Shown: positions 15,688-23,966 of the stretch, one piece after another
How the letters are laid out: each line of letters begins with the position of its first letter
Numbering within the stretch: the stretch's first letter is position 1
Assembly: GCA_900542115.1 (NCBI GenBank)
Contig: UQMC01000005.1
Coordinates: 1-30,656 of the forward strand
Length of the DNA: 30,656 bases
Direction: 5' to 3'
Origin: an uncultured Oscillibacter sp.
GTDB taxonomy: Bacteria > Bacillota > Clostridia > Oscillospirales > Oscillospiraceae
The notes under the pieces: model-generated
What the model saw: only the letters and a program-made list of their open reading frames with translations
Told to the model about the DNA's origin: nothing
Databases searched by the model: none
Position numbers and translations under genes: made by a program

Positions 15688-16739
15688 GCTTCCTCCGTGA
15701 TACTCACTGTTCCCAGCACTGGCAGTTCTGTGGCGCTGATCTCCGTGTCCGCCGCCGGAAGCGTAATGCGGCAGTTCTCCACCGCGTCCAGCGCATAGAT
15801 TCGGCTGTACAGCTCCGCCAGCTTCACGCTCTGCCCCAGCAGTCTCCCGCCGAAAAAGCCCGCCAGCTCACTCTCTACCGCCGCCTTGGCCGCTTCAAAT
15901 GCCGTTCCCTCCGCTGGCTTGACTGTCAGCGTCATATTGACCTCCACAGCCTCCGGCGCCTTTACCTGCACATCCACCGCGATCTCCCGGCTCTTTTGAA
16001 ACACCGTCTGCAATTCCGTCAGCAATGCCTGTCCCGGCACGCCCTCCGGCGTGGAAACATACACATCCACCGTGCCGATGCCTCTTGCCCGGCCCACGGC
16101 CTTCGCGGAGGTCACGCCAGCGTGGCGGCAGGCGGTCAGCTCATACCACGCCGCGTTGGCGCCGTTAGGCAGCCGCAGGAACGTATCCAGCACTCGTACC
16201 CGCAGTGCCTCATCCGTCTCTTCCGCAAGTCCGCCGGTAAACGGCGCCTCATTGGTGACTGCCGTGACCGCCACCGGGCACGCTGTCAGCACATGGACAG
16301 CCCCCGCGCCCACATTTCCGCCGGCGCCGGTCTCCACGGCTTCCGCCGCCACGGTCACAGAGGTCTCTCCCGCCGGAATCGTCCCCAGCTCCGTGGTGCG
16401 GAACCGCACCGCACCCTCTGTCATGCAGACCGTCCCCTCCGGTACGGTCAGCGCTCCCGTCTGCGCGGTAGCCGCCGTAAATGTCAGCGTTCCCACTGCT
16501 TTTGCCGCCGCCTGCCGCTTCAGACCCCGCACGGCGGCATGGCGGTCCAGATATTCTCCCGCCGCCGTTTGTGGAAAGCTCTGGGCCAGCACCCAGTCCG
16601 CCTGTGCCTCCAATGCCTGCACCTGTGCCGCCGCGGCCCACAGCCGCACCGCCAGCTCGCAGTCCTCCTCAATCTGGCCGCCCCGCCGTTCGGCATAGGC
16701 CGCCAGCATCTCCTGATAGATTGTCTCAATCGCTCTCAT
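15684..16739 (-). CDS. Baseplate J-like protein
   Basis: A 351-residue baseplate wedge protein (XkdT, P2 gpJ family). Seen are the early GEYLDRHAAVRGLKR, a beta-rich centre with VPEGTV, F.T.ELGTIPAGETSVTV and AGGNVGAGAV, then the highly conserved NEAPFTGGLAEETDEALRVRVLDTF and a C-terminal region with VDVYVSTPEG. Together with the gp25-like and DUF2313 proteins it forms the wedge that controls sheath contraction. AGGGAGG precedes the ATG at 16739. Length is close to the family norm. Confidence 0.93.
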   Translation of the reverse strand: MRAIETIYQEMLAAYAERRGGQIEEDCELAVRLWAAAAQVQALEAQADWVLAQSFPQTAAGEYLDRHAAVRGLKRQAAAKAVGTLTFTAATAQTGALTVPEGTVCMTEGAVRFRTTELGTIPAGETSVTVAAEAVETGAGGNVGAGAVHVLTACPVAVTAVTNEAPFTGGLAEETDEALRVRVLDTFLRLPNGANAAWYELTACRHAGVTSAKAVGRARGIGTVDVYVSTPEGVPGQALLTELQTVFQKSREIAVDVQVKAPEAVEVNMTLTVKPAEGTAFEAAKAAVESELAGFFGGRLLGQSVKLAELYSRIYALDAVENCRITLPAADTEISATELPVLGTVSITEEA

Positions 16740-16750
16740 GCTTCACCTCC

Positions 16751-17095
16751 CTACCGCAGCGCCACCTCTGCGGTCAGTGCCGTATCCCCCGCAGTGAGCT
16801 GCACCGTCAGCGCCGCGCATTCTCCCCCGCTCTGCGTCAGTGTCACGCTGTCCACCGTGAGTCCGGTTTCCTCCGCCAGCGCCTCGGCCACATACTGCTC
16901 TGCCGCGGCCTGCCGCTCCGCCGCCTTTAACTGCCCCAGCGTCCACAGGCGGCTGCCGAAGCTCTCCATAAAGGGGAACGCCCCCCGCCGCGCCGTGAGC
17001 CGCAGCAGCACCCGCTGCAAGACCGCCTCGCTGCCGGATACCGTTTCCAGCCCGCTGCCCTTTGGCACGTAGTCTCCATTTTTCATTCGCAGCAT
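16751..17095 (-). CDS. gp25/XkdS-like baseplate protein
   Basis: A 114-residue protein in the slot of PBSX xkdS (DUF2634/gp25-like). RRGAFPFMESFGSRLWTLGQL recalls the gp25-type pattern, and the second half forms strands (LTVDSVTLTQSG, LTVQLTAGDTALTAEVALR). Gp25-like proteins sit at the baseplate-sheath junction and nucleate the sheath. A longer frame runs back to 17362 but is a shadow of the spike gene; the ATG at 17095 shares one base with the spike stop (TGATG). Confidence 0.75.
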   Translation of the reverse strand: MLRMKNGDYVPKGSGLETVSGSEAVLQRVLLRLTARRGAFPFMESFGSRLWTLGQLKAAERQAAAEQYVAEALAEETGLTVDSVTLTQSGGECAALTVQLTAGDTALTAEVALR

Positions 17096-17517
17096 CAAAG
17101 CGCCTCCCCCTCGCCGCAGGTGCAGGGCTTGTAGCTCTCGCCGTTTACCGACAGCGAGCCCCGGATGTCCACTCTGCCCCGCAGTTCCAGCGTACCGTCC
17201 CGCTTCAGATAGACGCTGACGCCGCCGGGTGCGTGGAGATACACCTCTCCCGGCTGCATCCCCTTGGGTGCCGCCGCCTGCTTTCCGCCGCAGACGCACT
17301 GCTCCTCTCCGCCGGGACCGCCCTTGATGACCAGCACGCTTGCCCCGCTCTCCGGCAGCCACACATACCCGCCGGGGCCGTAGACCGGCAGCCGCCGCAC
17401 CTCACCCCGGGTCACAACGCCCATTTCGTCCCCTACGATGGTGGAAACACCCTGATCCGCCTCTGCCTCCGGAACAGCGGGCTTCATTTTCTGAGCCAGC
17501 CACATCGTTTCACTCAC
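17095..17517 (-). CDS. Baseplate spike (gpV-like) protein
   Basis: A 140-residue protein with an OB-like N-terminal part (VVTRGEVRRLPVYGPGGYVWLPESGASVLVIKG) and a short beta-helix-like part at about 93-128 (YLHAPGGVSVYLKRDGTLELRGRVDIRGSLSVNG), the plan of membrane-piercing spikes such as P2 gpV. Two cysteine pairs (CVCGG near 76 and CTCGEG near the C-terminus) could bind a metal. The gene overlaps the hub gene by 8 nt. It occupies the xkdR slot, but its sequence looks spike-like. Confidence 0.75.
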   Translation of the reverse strand: MSETMWLAQKMKPAVPEAEADQGVSTIVGDEMGVVTRGEVRRLPVYGPGGYVWLPESGASVLVIKGGPGGEEQCVCGGKQAAAPKGMQPGEVYLHAPGGVSVYLKRDGTLELRGRVDIRGSLSVNGESYKPCTCGEGEAL

Positions 17518-18454
17518 ACTCCTTCAGCGTCCATGTCATCACAGCCCCCTCCCGGGCGGAAAAACGGTTTTCCGCCTCCGCCACGCGAAAAAAGCCCTCT
17601 AAGCCCAGCTTGCTCAGCCGCAGCTCTGCCCGATCCCCCGGGAACGCCCCAAAGCTCCCCGGCAGCGATACCGTCACCGTTTTCTCATCCTGCCGGGACT
17701 GCTGAATCTGATACTCCCCGGTGTAGCGCATGGCGGCCCATGTGCTCTTTCCCGGCGTGTAGACCACCCGGCGGCACTGGCCGCCCTTTCGAATCATCTC
17801 CGGGTTTTGCACGGAGTAGCTGATATTCTGCCGCTTGTCAATGACCAGCGCCTCCGTGATGACGCCGTAGTGGTCCTCCCGCAGCCGGCAGCTCCGAATA
17901 GGGCTGCTTTCATCCAGCACCAACTGCCGCCCCGCCTGCTCCGGTGCCGCCAGCAGCTCTCCCGTTTTGGAAAACCGGGGTAGAAAGCCACCGTAAACCC
18001 GGCAGAACTCCGAAATGACCTTCCATTGGCTGCTGCCTGCCCCGGCGGTGTAGGGCGCGGCGGACGAAAGCTCCACCGCCTCCCCTACCGTGATGCCGTA
18101 AGGCTCCGCGTGCCGCCGCAGCAGCTCCCGCAGCGTCACCCGCTCATACGTCACCGGCCGGGATTCGTTGTCCAGCAGCCGCGCGGCATAGCCCCGCCCC
18201 GCCAGCGTCACCGTCAGGCCGTTTTGGTCCAGCTCCACGCTGTATTCGTCCACAATGCCCCGCAGCTGCGTCTGACCGTCTTCCACCGCCGCAAAGCCCG
18301 CCGCCATTTTTAAAACCGGCGCCATCTCCGGCCGGTACACCGCTGTAACGCTCCAGCTATCGCATGGCACCGTCCCCGTGTGCCGCACGTTCCATTCCAG
18401 CAGCGGCGGCAGTTCATAGACATGGTGGTCCGCCGTATAAAGCATTCCCTTCAC
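17510..18454 (-). CDS. Baseplate hub protein (XkdQ / late control D-like)
   Basis: A 314-residue protein in the xkdQ slot between the LysM protein and the spike. It is strand-rich and includes GIVDEYSVELDQNGLTVTLAGRGYAARLLDNE, typical of gpD/gp44-type hub proteins, followed by LRELLRRHAEPYGI and WKVISEFCRVYGGFLPRFSKTGEL. It would form the trimeric hub that holds the spike. The start overlaps the LysM gene stop by 4 nt. Confidence 0.85.
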   Translation of the reverse strand: MKGMLYTADHHVYELPPLLEWNVRHTGTVPCDSWSVTAVYRPEMAPVLKMAAGFAAVEDGQTQLRGIVDEYSVELDQNGLTVTLAGRGYAARLLDNESRPVTYERVTLRELLRRHAEPYGITVGEAVELSSAAPYTAGAGSSQWKVISEFCRVYGGFLPRFSKTGELLAAPEQAGRQLVLDESSPIRSCRLREDHYGVITEALVIDKRQNISYSVQNPEMIRKGGQCRRVVYTPGKSTWAAMRYTGEYQIQQSRQDEKTVTVSLPGSFGAFPGDRAELRLSKLGLEGFFRVAEAENRFSAREGAVMTWTLKECE

Positions 18455-19029
18455 GGCAGCCTCACCTCATTTCCCGGATAAATGAGATTGGGATTTTTGA
18501 TCTGCGGATTGGCGGCGATCAGCGCCGTGAGGTTCACACCGAACCGCTTGGCAATGCCCCACAGCGTATCGCCCCGCTTCACGGTGTACGTCCCTCCGGA
18601 GGCGTCGCCCGCAGTCTCCTCCACCGGCAGCAGCACCGCGCCGGTGCCGCTGCGCTCCGTCAGGCTACCATCGCAGCCACCCATGTCCTCCCAGAACACA
18701 AAGCGGTAGCGCACATAGTCCGGCCTCGGTTCCTCCGTCACGGACAGCGACACGAAGTACGCCCGCTCCGTCCGCCAAACCGGGTGCACCAGCAGCCCCG
18801 GCCCCTCGTCCTGAAAGACCGCCGCCAAACGCTCAAACTCCCGGTAGGCGTCTGCCCCCGCAAATTCCCCCTCACCCTGCAAAACGCGGTACGTCACGCC
18901 CATCTCCTGCAGCACGCAGCCGCCCATGGGAATCTTGTGGGCCGCCACCTGCCGCCGGTATTCCACGGTGAACGTCTCCGGGTTATGGGGCCACACATAG
19001 CTTTTATATCGCATGGAGGACAGTCTCAT
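18451..19029 (-). CDS. LysM tail protein (XkdP-like)
   Basis: A 192-residue protein in the xkdP slot. The first ~135 residues resemble the tail-tube initiator part of such proteins (e.g. VWPHNPETFTVEYRRQ near 14-29). A single LysM domain sits at about 147-191 (YTVKRGDTLWGIAKRFG, LTALIAANPQIKNPNLIYPGNEVRLP), which binds peptidoglycan. The ATG at 19029 has GGGAGGAG seven bases upstream and is preferred over an internal ATG five codons later. It would close the tube at the hub end. Confidence 0.88.
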   Translation of the reverse strand: MRLSSMRYKSYVWPHNPETFTVEYRRQVAAHKIPMGGCVLQEMGVTYRVLQGEGEFAGADAYREFERLAAVFQDEGPGLLVHPVWRTERAYFVSLSVTEEPRPDYVRYRFVFWEDMGGCDGSLTERSGTGAVLLPVEETAGDASGGTYTVKRGDTLWGIAKRFGVNLTALIAANPQIKNPNLIYPGNEVRLP

Positions 19030-19043
19030 CTCTCCACTCCTCC

Positions 19044-19553
19044 CTAAAAAATGGTAAATCCCCCGTCATAGCGCCGGGCGTCCCGCTGAACGGCCCGGGA
19101 CAGCGCCTCCGCGTCCGTCCCGCCCCCTCCGGTCTCCGCTGCTTCCGAGAAAACGCCCATAGGCGTCACCGGACTTCGCCAAAAGTGATTCGCCTGTTGA
19201 TTCCGATAAAATACCATCGCCTGTGGCTCCGTTTCCGCCGCCGCAGAGACACCGGCCGCGCCGACCGTTTCTTCTTCCCACCGCTTCCCTGCGGCCCGAA
19301 GCGGCTCTCCGATTTCGGGAGCCGCCTGCACCGCCTCTTCCCCCTCCAGCCGCACGGCGGCACGTTCCTTTTTACCCGGAGCCATAGAGGACGCTTCCCG
19401 CCCGTTCCGCTTTCCTTGGCGGAGCGGCTGCTCCGCCGCAAGGCGTTGAGAAGTGGCGTCCGTCTCGTCCGAATCTTCCCGGCTGCTCTCCATGGTCAGC
19501 AGCCGCGCCAGAAGCGCGCTCTGCCGCCGCTGCAGCTCCCGCAGATAGTCCAT
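19044..19553 (-). CDS. Short hydrophilic protein in the tape-measure slot
   Basis: A 169-residue protein in the position where PBSX and relatives encode the tape measure (xkdO, usually well over 500 residues). It starts with a helix (MDYLRELQRRQSALLARLL). The middle (about 25-105) is low in hydrophobics, rich in Glu, Ala, Arg and Ser and probably disordered. It ends with AEALSRAVQRDARRYDGGFTIF. There is no membrane-like segment and no peptidase or transglycosylase domain. If it is a tape measure, its length implies a tail of about 25 nm by the usual rule of ~0.15 nm per residue. It starts 4 nt after the chaperone gene. Confidence 0.6.
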   Translation of the reverse strand: MDYLRELQRRQSALLARLLTMESSREDSDETDATSQRLAAEQPLRQGKRNGREASSMAPGKKERAAVRLEGEEAVQAAPEIGEPLRAAGKRWEEETVGAAGVSAAAETEPQAMVFYRNQQANHFWRSPVTPMGVFSEAAETGGGGTDAEALSRAVQRDARRYDGGFTIF

Positions 19554-19557
19554 GGCT

Positions 19558-19857
19558 TCACGCTCCTCTCAACGCCTCAAACCGCTCGCTGTCAAAGGCC
19601 GGATTCTCCCGCTCCGGCTGCCGCCCCTCCGCGAGAAGGGTGAGCATCCTCTCCATCTCCCGGGGCGTCAGGTCATCCAGAACCTCGGCCTCATCCCGAT
19701 AGACCGCCTCTCCGTCAGCATGGCAGCTTGCCTGCAAAATGGCGGCGTTGCACCGCAGCGTCCGCTCCAGCGGATCGTCATACGCCTCCCGGTGCGCCTG
19801 CCACAGCCCAAGAAGCGCCCCCGCTGTCAGCGGCCTCAGCTCCTCTATGGCCCTCAT
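19558..19857 (-). CDS. Probable tail assembly chaperone
   Basis: A 99-residue helical, acidic protein between tail tube and the short tape-measure-slot gene, the position of the chaperone that binds the tape measure. Sequence identity to XkdN is not evident by eye, so the call rests on position, size and composition. I see no slippery heptamer near its end that would give the usual frameshifted longer product, which fits a shortened tape measure. The ATG overlaps the tube stop by 4 nt. Confidence 0.55.
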   Translation of the reverse strand: MRAIEELRPLTAGALLGLWQAHREAYDDPLERTLRCNAAILQASCHADGEAVYRDEAEVLDDLTPREMERMLTLLAEGRQPERENPAFDSERFEALRGA

Positions 19858-20237
19858 GCCGTTGTCTCAATTCTCCGGGCTGCGGTCAGTGTTACCTTCT
19901 CCGCCACCGTGGCGTTCAGCTCTCCATCCTCCTGAATGCCGCTCCACTCACAGCCGCTGTAGATGACCTTTCGATCCGGCTTGCAGATGACAAGGGAGAA
20001 ATCCGTCAGCCCATAGAAATCGATGCCGTCGGAAATGGCGGTGTCCGTGGCGTAGAGCCGCGTCAGCTCCACGGTGTAACTTTTCTGTCCTTCAATGGTG
20101 GCCACCGGCTCGCTCTCGCCGAAGGCCTCCACATTTTTGCTGGACTTGGCCGCCTTGGCCCGGTAGCTCTGCACCACGGCGATTTTTCTTCCGTCCAGCT
20201 CCAAGTAAATATCCGCACTGGTGGGAAATCCCTTCAT
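19854..20237 (-). CDS. Tail tube protein (XkdM-like)
   Basis: A 127-residue protein directly after the sheath gene. ADIYLELDGRKIAVVQSYRAKAAK, VEAFGESEPVATIEGQKSYTVELTRLYA and VIYSGCEWSGIQEDGEL fit the two-sheet tube fold of contractile phages. It would polymerise into the rigid inner tube. GGAGG lies nine bases before the ATG at 20237. Length is slightly below PBSX XkdM. Confidence 0.87.
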   Translation of the reverse strand: MKGFPTSADIYLELDGRKIAVVQSYRAKAAKSSKNVEAFGESEPVATIEGQKSYTVELTRLYATDTAISDGIDFYGLTDFSLVICKPDRKVIYSGCEWSGIQEDGELNATVAEKVTLTAARRIETTA

Positions 20238-20249
20238 GTCCGTCCCTCC

Positions 20250-21317
20250 TTAAACCGTCAGATGCACCGTCAGGTAGATCTGGTTGAGTCCGTGGGCCAC
20301 GGCAAAGCCGAATTCCACCAGACATACCGTGGGATCGTCCGCCGAGGCTGTCACCGTCACCTCGCCGTAATCCTCGATGATCTGCGCGCTTTTTTTCTTC
20401 TCCAGCTCCACAATGGTCTGGGCGCGGATAGCCCCCCGGCCCTGAGCCGTATTCTTCGCCCGGGCAAACTTGCTCCGCAGCGCCGCCCGCACCGCCGGAA
20501 TCACATCGTCCGCCACCAGCACTGTGGTCAGCTCCCGCCATGTGGCGTCTGCGGCGCTGCCGGTCTTGGTCCGGGTGGTAATACCCCGCACCGGGGACAC
20601 CGTGCCGCCCACGCATTCCAGCGGCGTTACGCCGCCCCGCACCATCAGATCGATGTCGTTATCGCCGTAATCCGCCTGCAAACCGCCGATACCGTACAGC
20701 GCCGCGCCGTTTAACGGCAGCGCCGGGTCCGTCCCTGCGGCGATGGCTCCCGCCACGGCGGCCGCCGCAAAAACGCCGGGCAGCTCCGTGCCGTTTTCGT
20801 CCTTCATGTCCGGTCCCACCAGCACCATGCGCTCGCTGTTGATGGCCGCAGCCCTTGTCACCAGCTCCGCCGCCGTGTCGCCGCTGCCGCCGATGACGCC
20901 GATGCGCTCTTTCCGCGCCCCGGACGCCGCCTCCACAGCTGCCTTCAGCGCCTTCTGCACCGCAAGGTCGCTGCTGTCGCAGACCATGACCTGAACCTCC
21001 TGGTCCGCCAGCGCCGCAAAGGCCGCCTGATACGCCGCCGTGTCGCCGGCCTCGTCCACACGCACCGCCTCCACGGTAGACGCGCCGTTTTGGAACAGCA
21101 GCTTCAAAAGCGTGCTCATCCCCGGCGCGGCGGCAGCGTCCTCGCCAAAGGCCTCCACCCCCGCGCTGTACCGCGTCAGCGTCACAACCGTCCCCGCCGT
21201 TCCCTTCACCGCCAGTGCCGCCACGCCGATGACCTTGGGTGCACGGCCCGCCGTTGTCACGCCGGAGGCATCGTAAACCGAATAGACCCCCGGCCGCTCG
21301 TGTCTTGTCCCGCTCAT
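20250..21317 (-). CDS. Contractile tail sheath protein (XkdK-like)
   Basis: A 355-residue sheath protein. The N-terminus RPGVYSVYDASG, followed by a GVAALAVKGTAGTVVTLTR segment, and the C-terminus with TTRTKTGSAADATWRELTTVLVADDV...ALRSKFARAKNTAQGRGAIRAQTIVELE are typical of PBSX-type sheaths, ending in a strand that links neighbours in the lattice. It is compact but not truncated. The ATG overlaps the preceding stop by 4 nt; a longer frame to 21455 is a shadow of the neighbour. It proves the tail is of the contractile kind. Confidence 0.93.
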   Translation of the reverse strand: MSGTRHERPGVYSVYDASGVTTAGRAPKVIGVAALAVKGTAGTVVTLTRYSAGVEAFGEDAAAAPGMSTLLKLLFQNGASTVEAVRVDEAGDTAAYQAAFAALADQEVQVMVCDSSDLAVQKALKAAVEAASGARKERIGVIGGSGDTAAELVTRAAAINSERMVLVGPDMKDENGTELPGVFAAAAVAGAIAAGTDPALPLNGAALYGIGGLQADYGDNDIDLMVRGGVTPLECVGGTVSPVRGITTRTKTGSAADATWRELTTVLVADDVIPAVRAALRSKFARAKNTAQGRGAIRAQTIVELEKKKSAQIIEDYGEVTVTASADDPTVCLVEFGFAVAHGLNQIYLTVHLTV

Positions 21318-21805
21318 TTCATAACTCCTTTCAGCCGGAAATCCAGAAAGGTCCCGGCCTCCGCCTCGCTCTCCGCCAAAAACAGCGCCCGGCACACAAG
21401 CGTACCCCGCCGCAAAAACATCCGCGTGGTCTTTTCCCATGAGATAGCCTTCCAAGTCAGCTCCCCGGCGCGAATGCCCTCCGGCAGCCCGCTCAAAAGC
21501 ACCTCGGTGGCCCGCTCACAGCCCGCCTCGCAGTCTGCGGCCCGTTCCGCCCGCAGCTCCACGGTGATCTGCCCCGTCAGCTCCTTGCCGTAGCGCTCCC
21601 GCACCGTCTGAGTCTCCGCGTCCGTCACCTCGCCCAGGTAGTCGCCAAAGCCCGCCGACTTCCCACTGGCCGCGCCTACGCCTACCGTCGCCGCAGCGCC
21701 GGTGTACGCCTTGATTTTTTCCTCCGGGAACTGCTCCAGCGCCTCAATGCCCGCGTCCTTCAGCGCTGTCAGCACCGCCGTGCGAATCTGACCCAGCTCG
21801 TTCAT
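21314..21805 (-). CDS. Tail completion/terminator protein
   Basis: A 163-residue protein between the joining proteins and sheath, a slot held by tail terminator or connector proteins. It has a helical N-terminus (LGQIRTAVLTALKDAGIEALEQFP) and mixed strands later (GQITVELRAERA, FLRRGTLVCRALFLAE). Assignment is by position and fold pattern. The ATG overlaps the preceding stop by 4 nt, and the next gene overlaps it likewise. Confidence 0.65.
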   Translation of the reverse strand: MNELGQIRTAVLTALKDAGIEALEQFPEEKIKAYTGAAATVGVGAASGKSAGFGDYLGEVTDAETQTVRERYGKELTGQITVELRAERAADCEAGCERATEVLLSGLPEGIRAGELTWKAISWEKTTRMFLRRGTLVCRALFLAESEAEAGTFLDFRLKGVMK

Positions 21806-22119
21806 TCCGCCGCCTCCCGCGCTTCCTCCAAAGAGGCCCACCAATGGTGCAGCTTACCGCCCACGTAATACGCCCGGCTGGTCCGCACCCGGTACGGCGT
21901 TTTCAGCCACACCAGAATGTCCCCCGGCTGGACTTCCTCCATTCCGGTGTAGCTCCACAGGCAGTGGTCCACCCAACCGATGGCCGTTTTCTCCCCGGGA
22001 ATAACCTCCTCCCGGGTCGGCACCGGCTGGATGAATGCCCGGATGGGCCGCTGGCCCTCCCGGTTTTTCAGCACCATCTTGTCGCCAAGCTGCTTGAGCA
22101 CCTCCGAAAGCTCGCTCAT
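21802..22119 (-). CDS. Head-tail joining protein
   Basis: A 105-residue protein, probably a head closure or stopper protein. It opens with helices (SELSEVLKQLGDKMVLKN) and continues as strands (RPIRAFIQPVPTREE, WSYTGMEEVQPGDILVWLKTPYRVRTSRAYYVGGKLHHWWASLE), the pattern of small beta-barrel connector proteins. The frame is open back to 22398, but that part shadows the upstream gene; the ATG at 22119 overlaps its stop by 4 nt. Confidence 0.65.
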   Translation of the reverse strand: MSELSEVLKQLGDKMVLKNREGQRPIRAFIQPVPTREEVIPGEKTAIGWVDHCLWSYTGMEEVQPGDILVWLKTPYRVRTSRAYYVGGKLHHWWASLEEAREAAE

Positions 22120-22472
22120 CCCCGCACCCCCTGAAAGCAAAACCGCCCGGATACGGCGTAGGGCTCCATAAGCCGCTCCGCGGACTGCTCCAGCGCCTCC
22201 GCCAGCTCCTTTGCGGAGGCGGCGGACAGCCCCCGCACCGTCACCTCGCCCACCGTCATGCTCTCCACGCGGCTCCGCTTGCCAAGGTAGTCCGCCGCTG
22301 CGGTAAACGCTGCCGCGCAGGGCAGGGCGCTGCCGCAGTCCGCCGGGGTCACACCGCTTTGCAGCCGGTTTTTCCACGCCTGCTCCGCCGCCGCGCACAA
22401 AACGCTCAGCAGTTCGTCATCTGCCTCTACGCCGCACAGTTTCGCCGCCAGTGCCGCCGTTGTCAGCTCCAT
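22116..22472 (-). CDS. Head-tail connector (adaptor) protein
   Basis: A 118-residue helical protein right after the capsid gene, the place of gp6/gp15-like adaptor proteins. ALAAKLCGVEADDELLSVLCAAAEQAWKNRL and AAAFTAAADYLGKRSRVESMTVGEVTVRG fit such an adaptor. I use the ATG at 22472, which has GAGGAGAG close upstream; the open frame to 22523 lacks a site. Confidence 0.7.
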   Translation of the reverse strand: MELTTAALAAKLCGVEADDELLSVLCAAAEQAWKNRLQSGVTPADCGSALPCAAAFTAAADYLGKRSRVESMTVGEVTVRGLSAASAKELAEALEQSAERLMEPYAVSGRFCFQGVRG

Positions 22473-22524
22473 CTCATCTCTCCTCTCTCCCGCCGCGCCG
22501 GGGATACCGGCGCGGCGGCTCATC

Positions 22525-23556
22525 TCAGACCTTCAGTACCTTCGCCGCGTCCGTAAACAGCTTGGCAAAGCCGGAAATGGACGTAATCGCCGCCCGCTCC
22601 AGTTGACGGTCAATGAGCTTGTCATACTCCACGACTACCTCACTGCCGCAGATCTGCTCCAGCGCGTAATTTTTGTCAAGACCGATGATGGTCCCGCTGG
22701 GTACGGCGGCAGAGCGCAGCAGCTTGGCGCCCAGCGGCGTTGTCAACTTGCCGGTAGCCTGAAAGTTAAGGCCCGTGTTGGGATTCTGGAACTCGCTGAG
22801 CTTCAGCATGGCCAGCATCATGTCCCGGCTCACCAGCATGGTGTTCATGGTGTAGGGATCGAACTGCGCCCAGAAATCCAGCAGTGCGCCATAGCTCAGC
22901 GTACCGTCCGTGCCGCCGATGGGGCTCTCCGCCACGTTGTACACCTTGGCGGCGTTGTTATTGCCATCGCCGTTCATCAGTACGTTCACAGCGTCCTCAA
23001 GATGCATTCGGCCGATGTACGCGCCGATCTGCCGCAGCGTCACGGCGAACAGGTCCAGCCGCTGAAAGCGAATGGCCTCGTAGGGGGCCACCAGCATCCG
23101 GCCCCGCTTGTGCAGGCGCACCAGATTCTCCTGTGTGCGGATGGTGGTCTGGGGAATCTGCGCCCCCTCCTCCACACGCTTGAGCTTTTTCTCCTCCTCC
23201 GTGGGAACAGAGGCGATGGAGCGGTAATCCAGTCCGTCAAAATTCGTGACGGTAGCGGTGATATCCGGCAGGATGCTCTCCTCCTCCATGCCCTGGCGCA
23301 CCACGCGGCTCACGAACTCCGGGAACAGCACGGCGGATTCCGTGGACCAGAAGAATTTCTCCACCCGGTCGCTGCCCGCGCCCTTGACCTTGATGTCAAA
23401 GCGCTTGAGCTGACGCTGGAAGGCGTCCAGTCCCTCCAGCGCGGTGCCCTTATAGCTCTCGCTGGGATCAAGGGCCTCCAGCGTCTGGGCAAAGCTGCGG
23501 CCGCCCTGACCGTACATTCCCTTTTCCAGCTTCAGATTTTCGTAATGATATGCCAT
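22525..23556 (-). CDS. Major capsid protein (HK97 fold)
   Basis: A 343-residue capsid protein of the PBSX XkdG kind. The N-terminus (to about residue 70) is a likely scaffold or arm. Then come FFWSTESAVLFPEFVSRVVRQGMEEESILPDI, the E-loop region with EEGAQIPQTTIRTQ and VRLHKRGRMLVAPYEAIRFQRLDLFAVTLRQIGAYI, and the A-domain with NTMLVSRDMMLAMLKL and VVEYDKLIDRQLERAAITSISGFAKLF. The order terminase, portal, protease, capsid supports the call. GGAGG precedes the ATG. Confidence 0.92.
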   Translation of the reverse strand: MAYHYENLKLEKGMYGQGGRSFAQTLEALDPSESYKGTALEGLDAFQRQLKRFDIKVKGAGSDRVEKFFWSTESAVLFPEFVSRVVRQGMEEESILPDITATVTNFDGLDYRSIASVPTEEEKKLKRVEEGAQIPQTTIRTQENLVRLHKRGRMLVAPYEAIRFQRLDLFAVTLRQIGAYIGRMHLEDAVNVLMNGDGNNNAAKVYNVAESPIGGTDGTLSYGALLDFWAQFDPYTMNTMLVSRDMMLAMLKLSEFQNPNTGLNFQATGKLTTPLGAKLLRSAAVPSGTIIGLDKNYALEQICGSEVVVEYDKLIDRQLERAAITSISGFAKLFTDAAKVLKV

Positions 23557-23570
23557 CTGTCTTCCCCTCC

Positions 23571-23918
23571 TTACAGTACGATGGTCACGGTCTTGGCTGC
23601 GGTGTCCGCCTCCACAGCAAGATAGCTCCTGCCGCCCTCGGATACCACGGTCACGCCGCCCTTACCGTCCGCCGCCAGCGTGTTCCAACCCGCCGTGGGG
23701 GCCGTGCCGCTGTAGCTCACCGTCACCATGCCGCCCATGGCCACGGAGCAGGCTTTGCCGTCTCTGGCTACCGACAGCACCACGCCGTCGAACCCGCCGT
23801 TCTCCGCACACGCCGCCACCGTGCCGTTTCCGCTGACCTTTACCGCCTGCCCCTCGCTCACGCCGCTGCAGGCGAAGGTCGCGGCCCACTGGCCGATGCC
23901 CTCATAAGAAACGTTCAT
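23571..23918 (-). CDS. Probable capsid decoration protein
   Basis: A 115-residue strand-rich protein without membrane segments, placed between protease and major capsid. It is Gly/Val/Thr-rich (VKVSGNGTVAACAENGGFDGVVLSVARDG, ACSVAMGGMVTVSYSGTAP), like small head-decoration or cement proteins in this slot of many phages. AAGGGAGG lies before the ATG at 23918. Function is by position and composition only. Confidence 0.65.
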   Translation of the reverse strand: MNVSYEGIGQWAATFACSGVSEGQAVKVSGNGTVAACAENGGFDGVVLSVARDGKACSVAMGGMVTVSYSGTAPTAGWNTLAADGKGGVTVVSEGGRSYLAVEADTAAKTVTIVL

Positions 23919-23966
23919 TCTTCTTCCTCCCTTGATTTATCGTTCCAATTCCCGTCTACCGGGAGA

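Noticed and set aside
13669..17072. Plus-strand ORFs of 619 and 538 residues across the tail genes
   Set aside because: They cover several well-supported minus-strand genes with coupled starts and show low-complexity Arg/Pro/His composition typical of antisense shadows.
19558..19600. Programmed frameshift in the tail chaperone gene
   Set aside because: No slippery heptamer is visible near the 3' end, and the next gene has its own ATG four bases after the stop.
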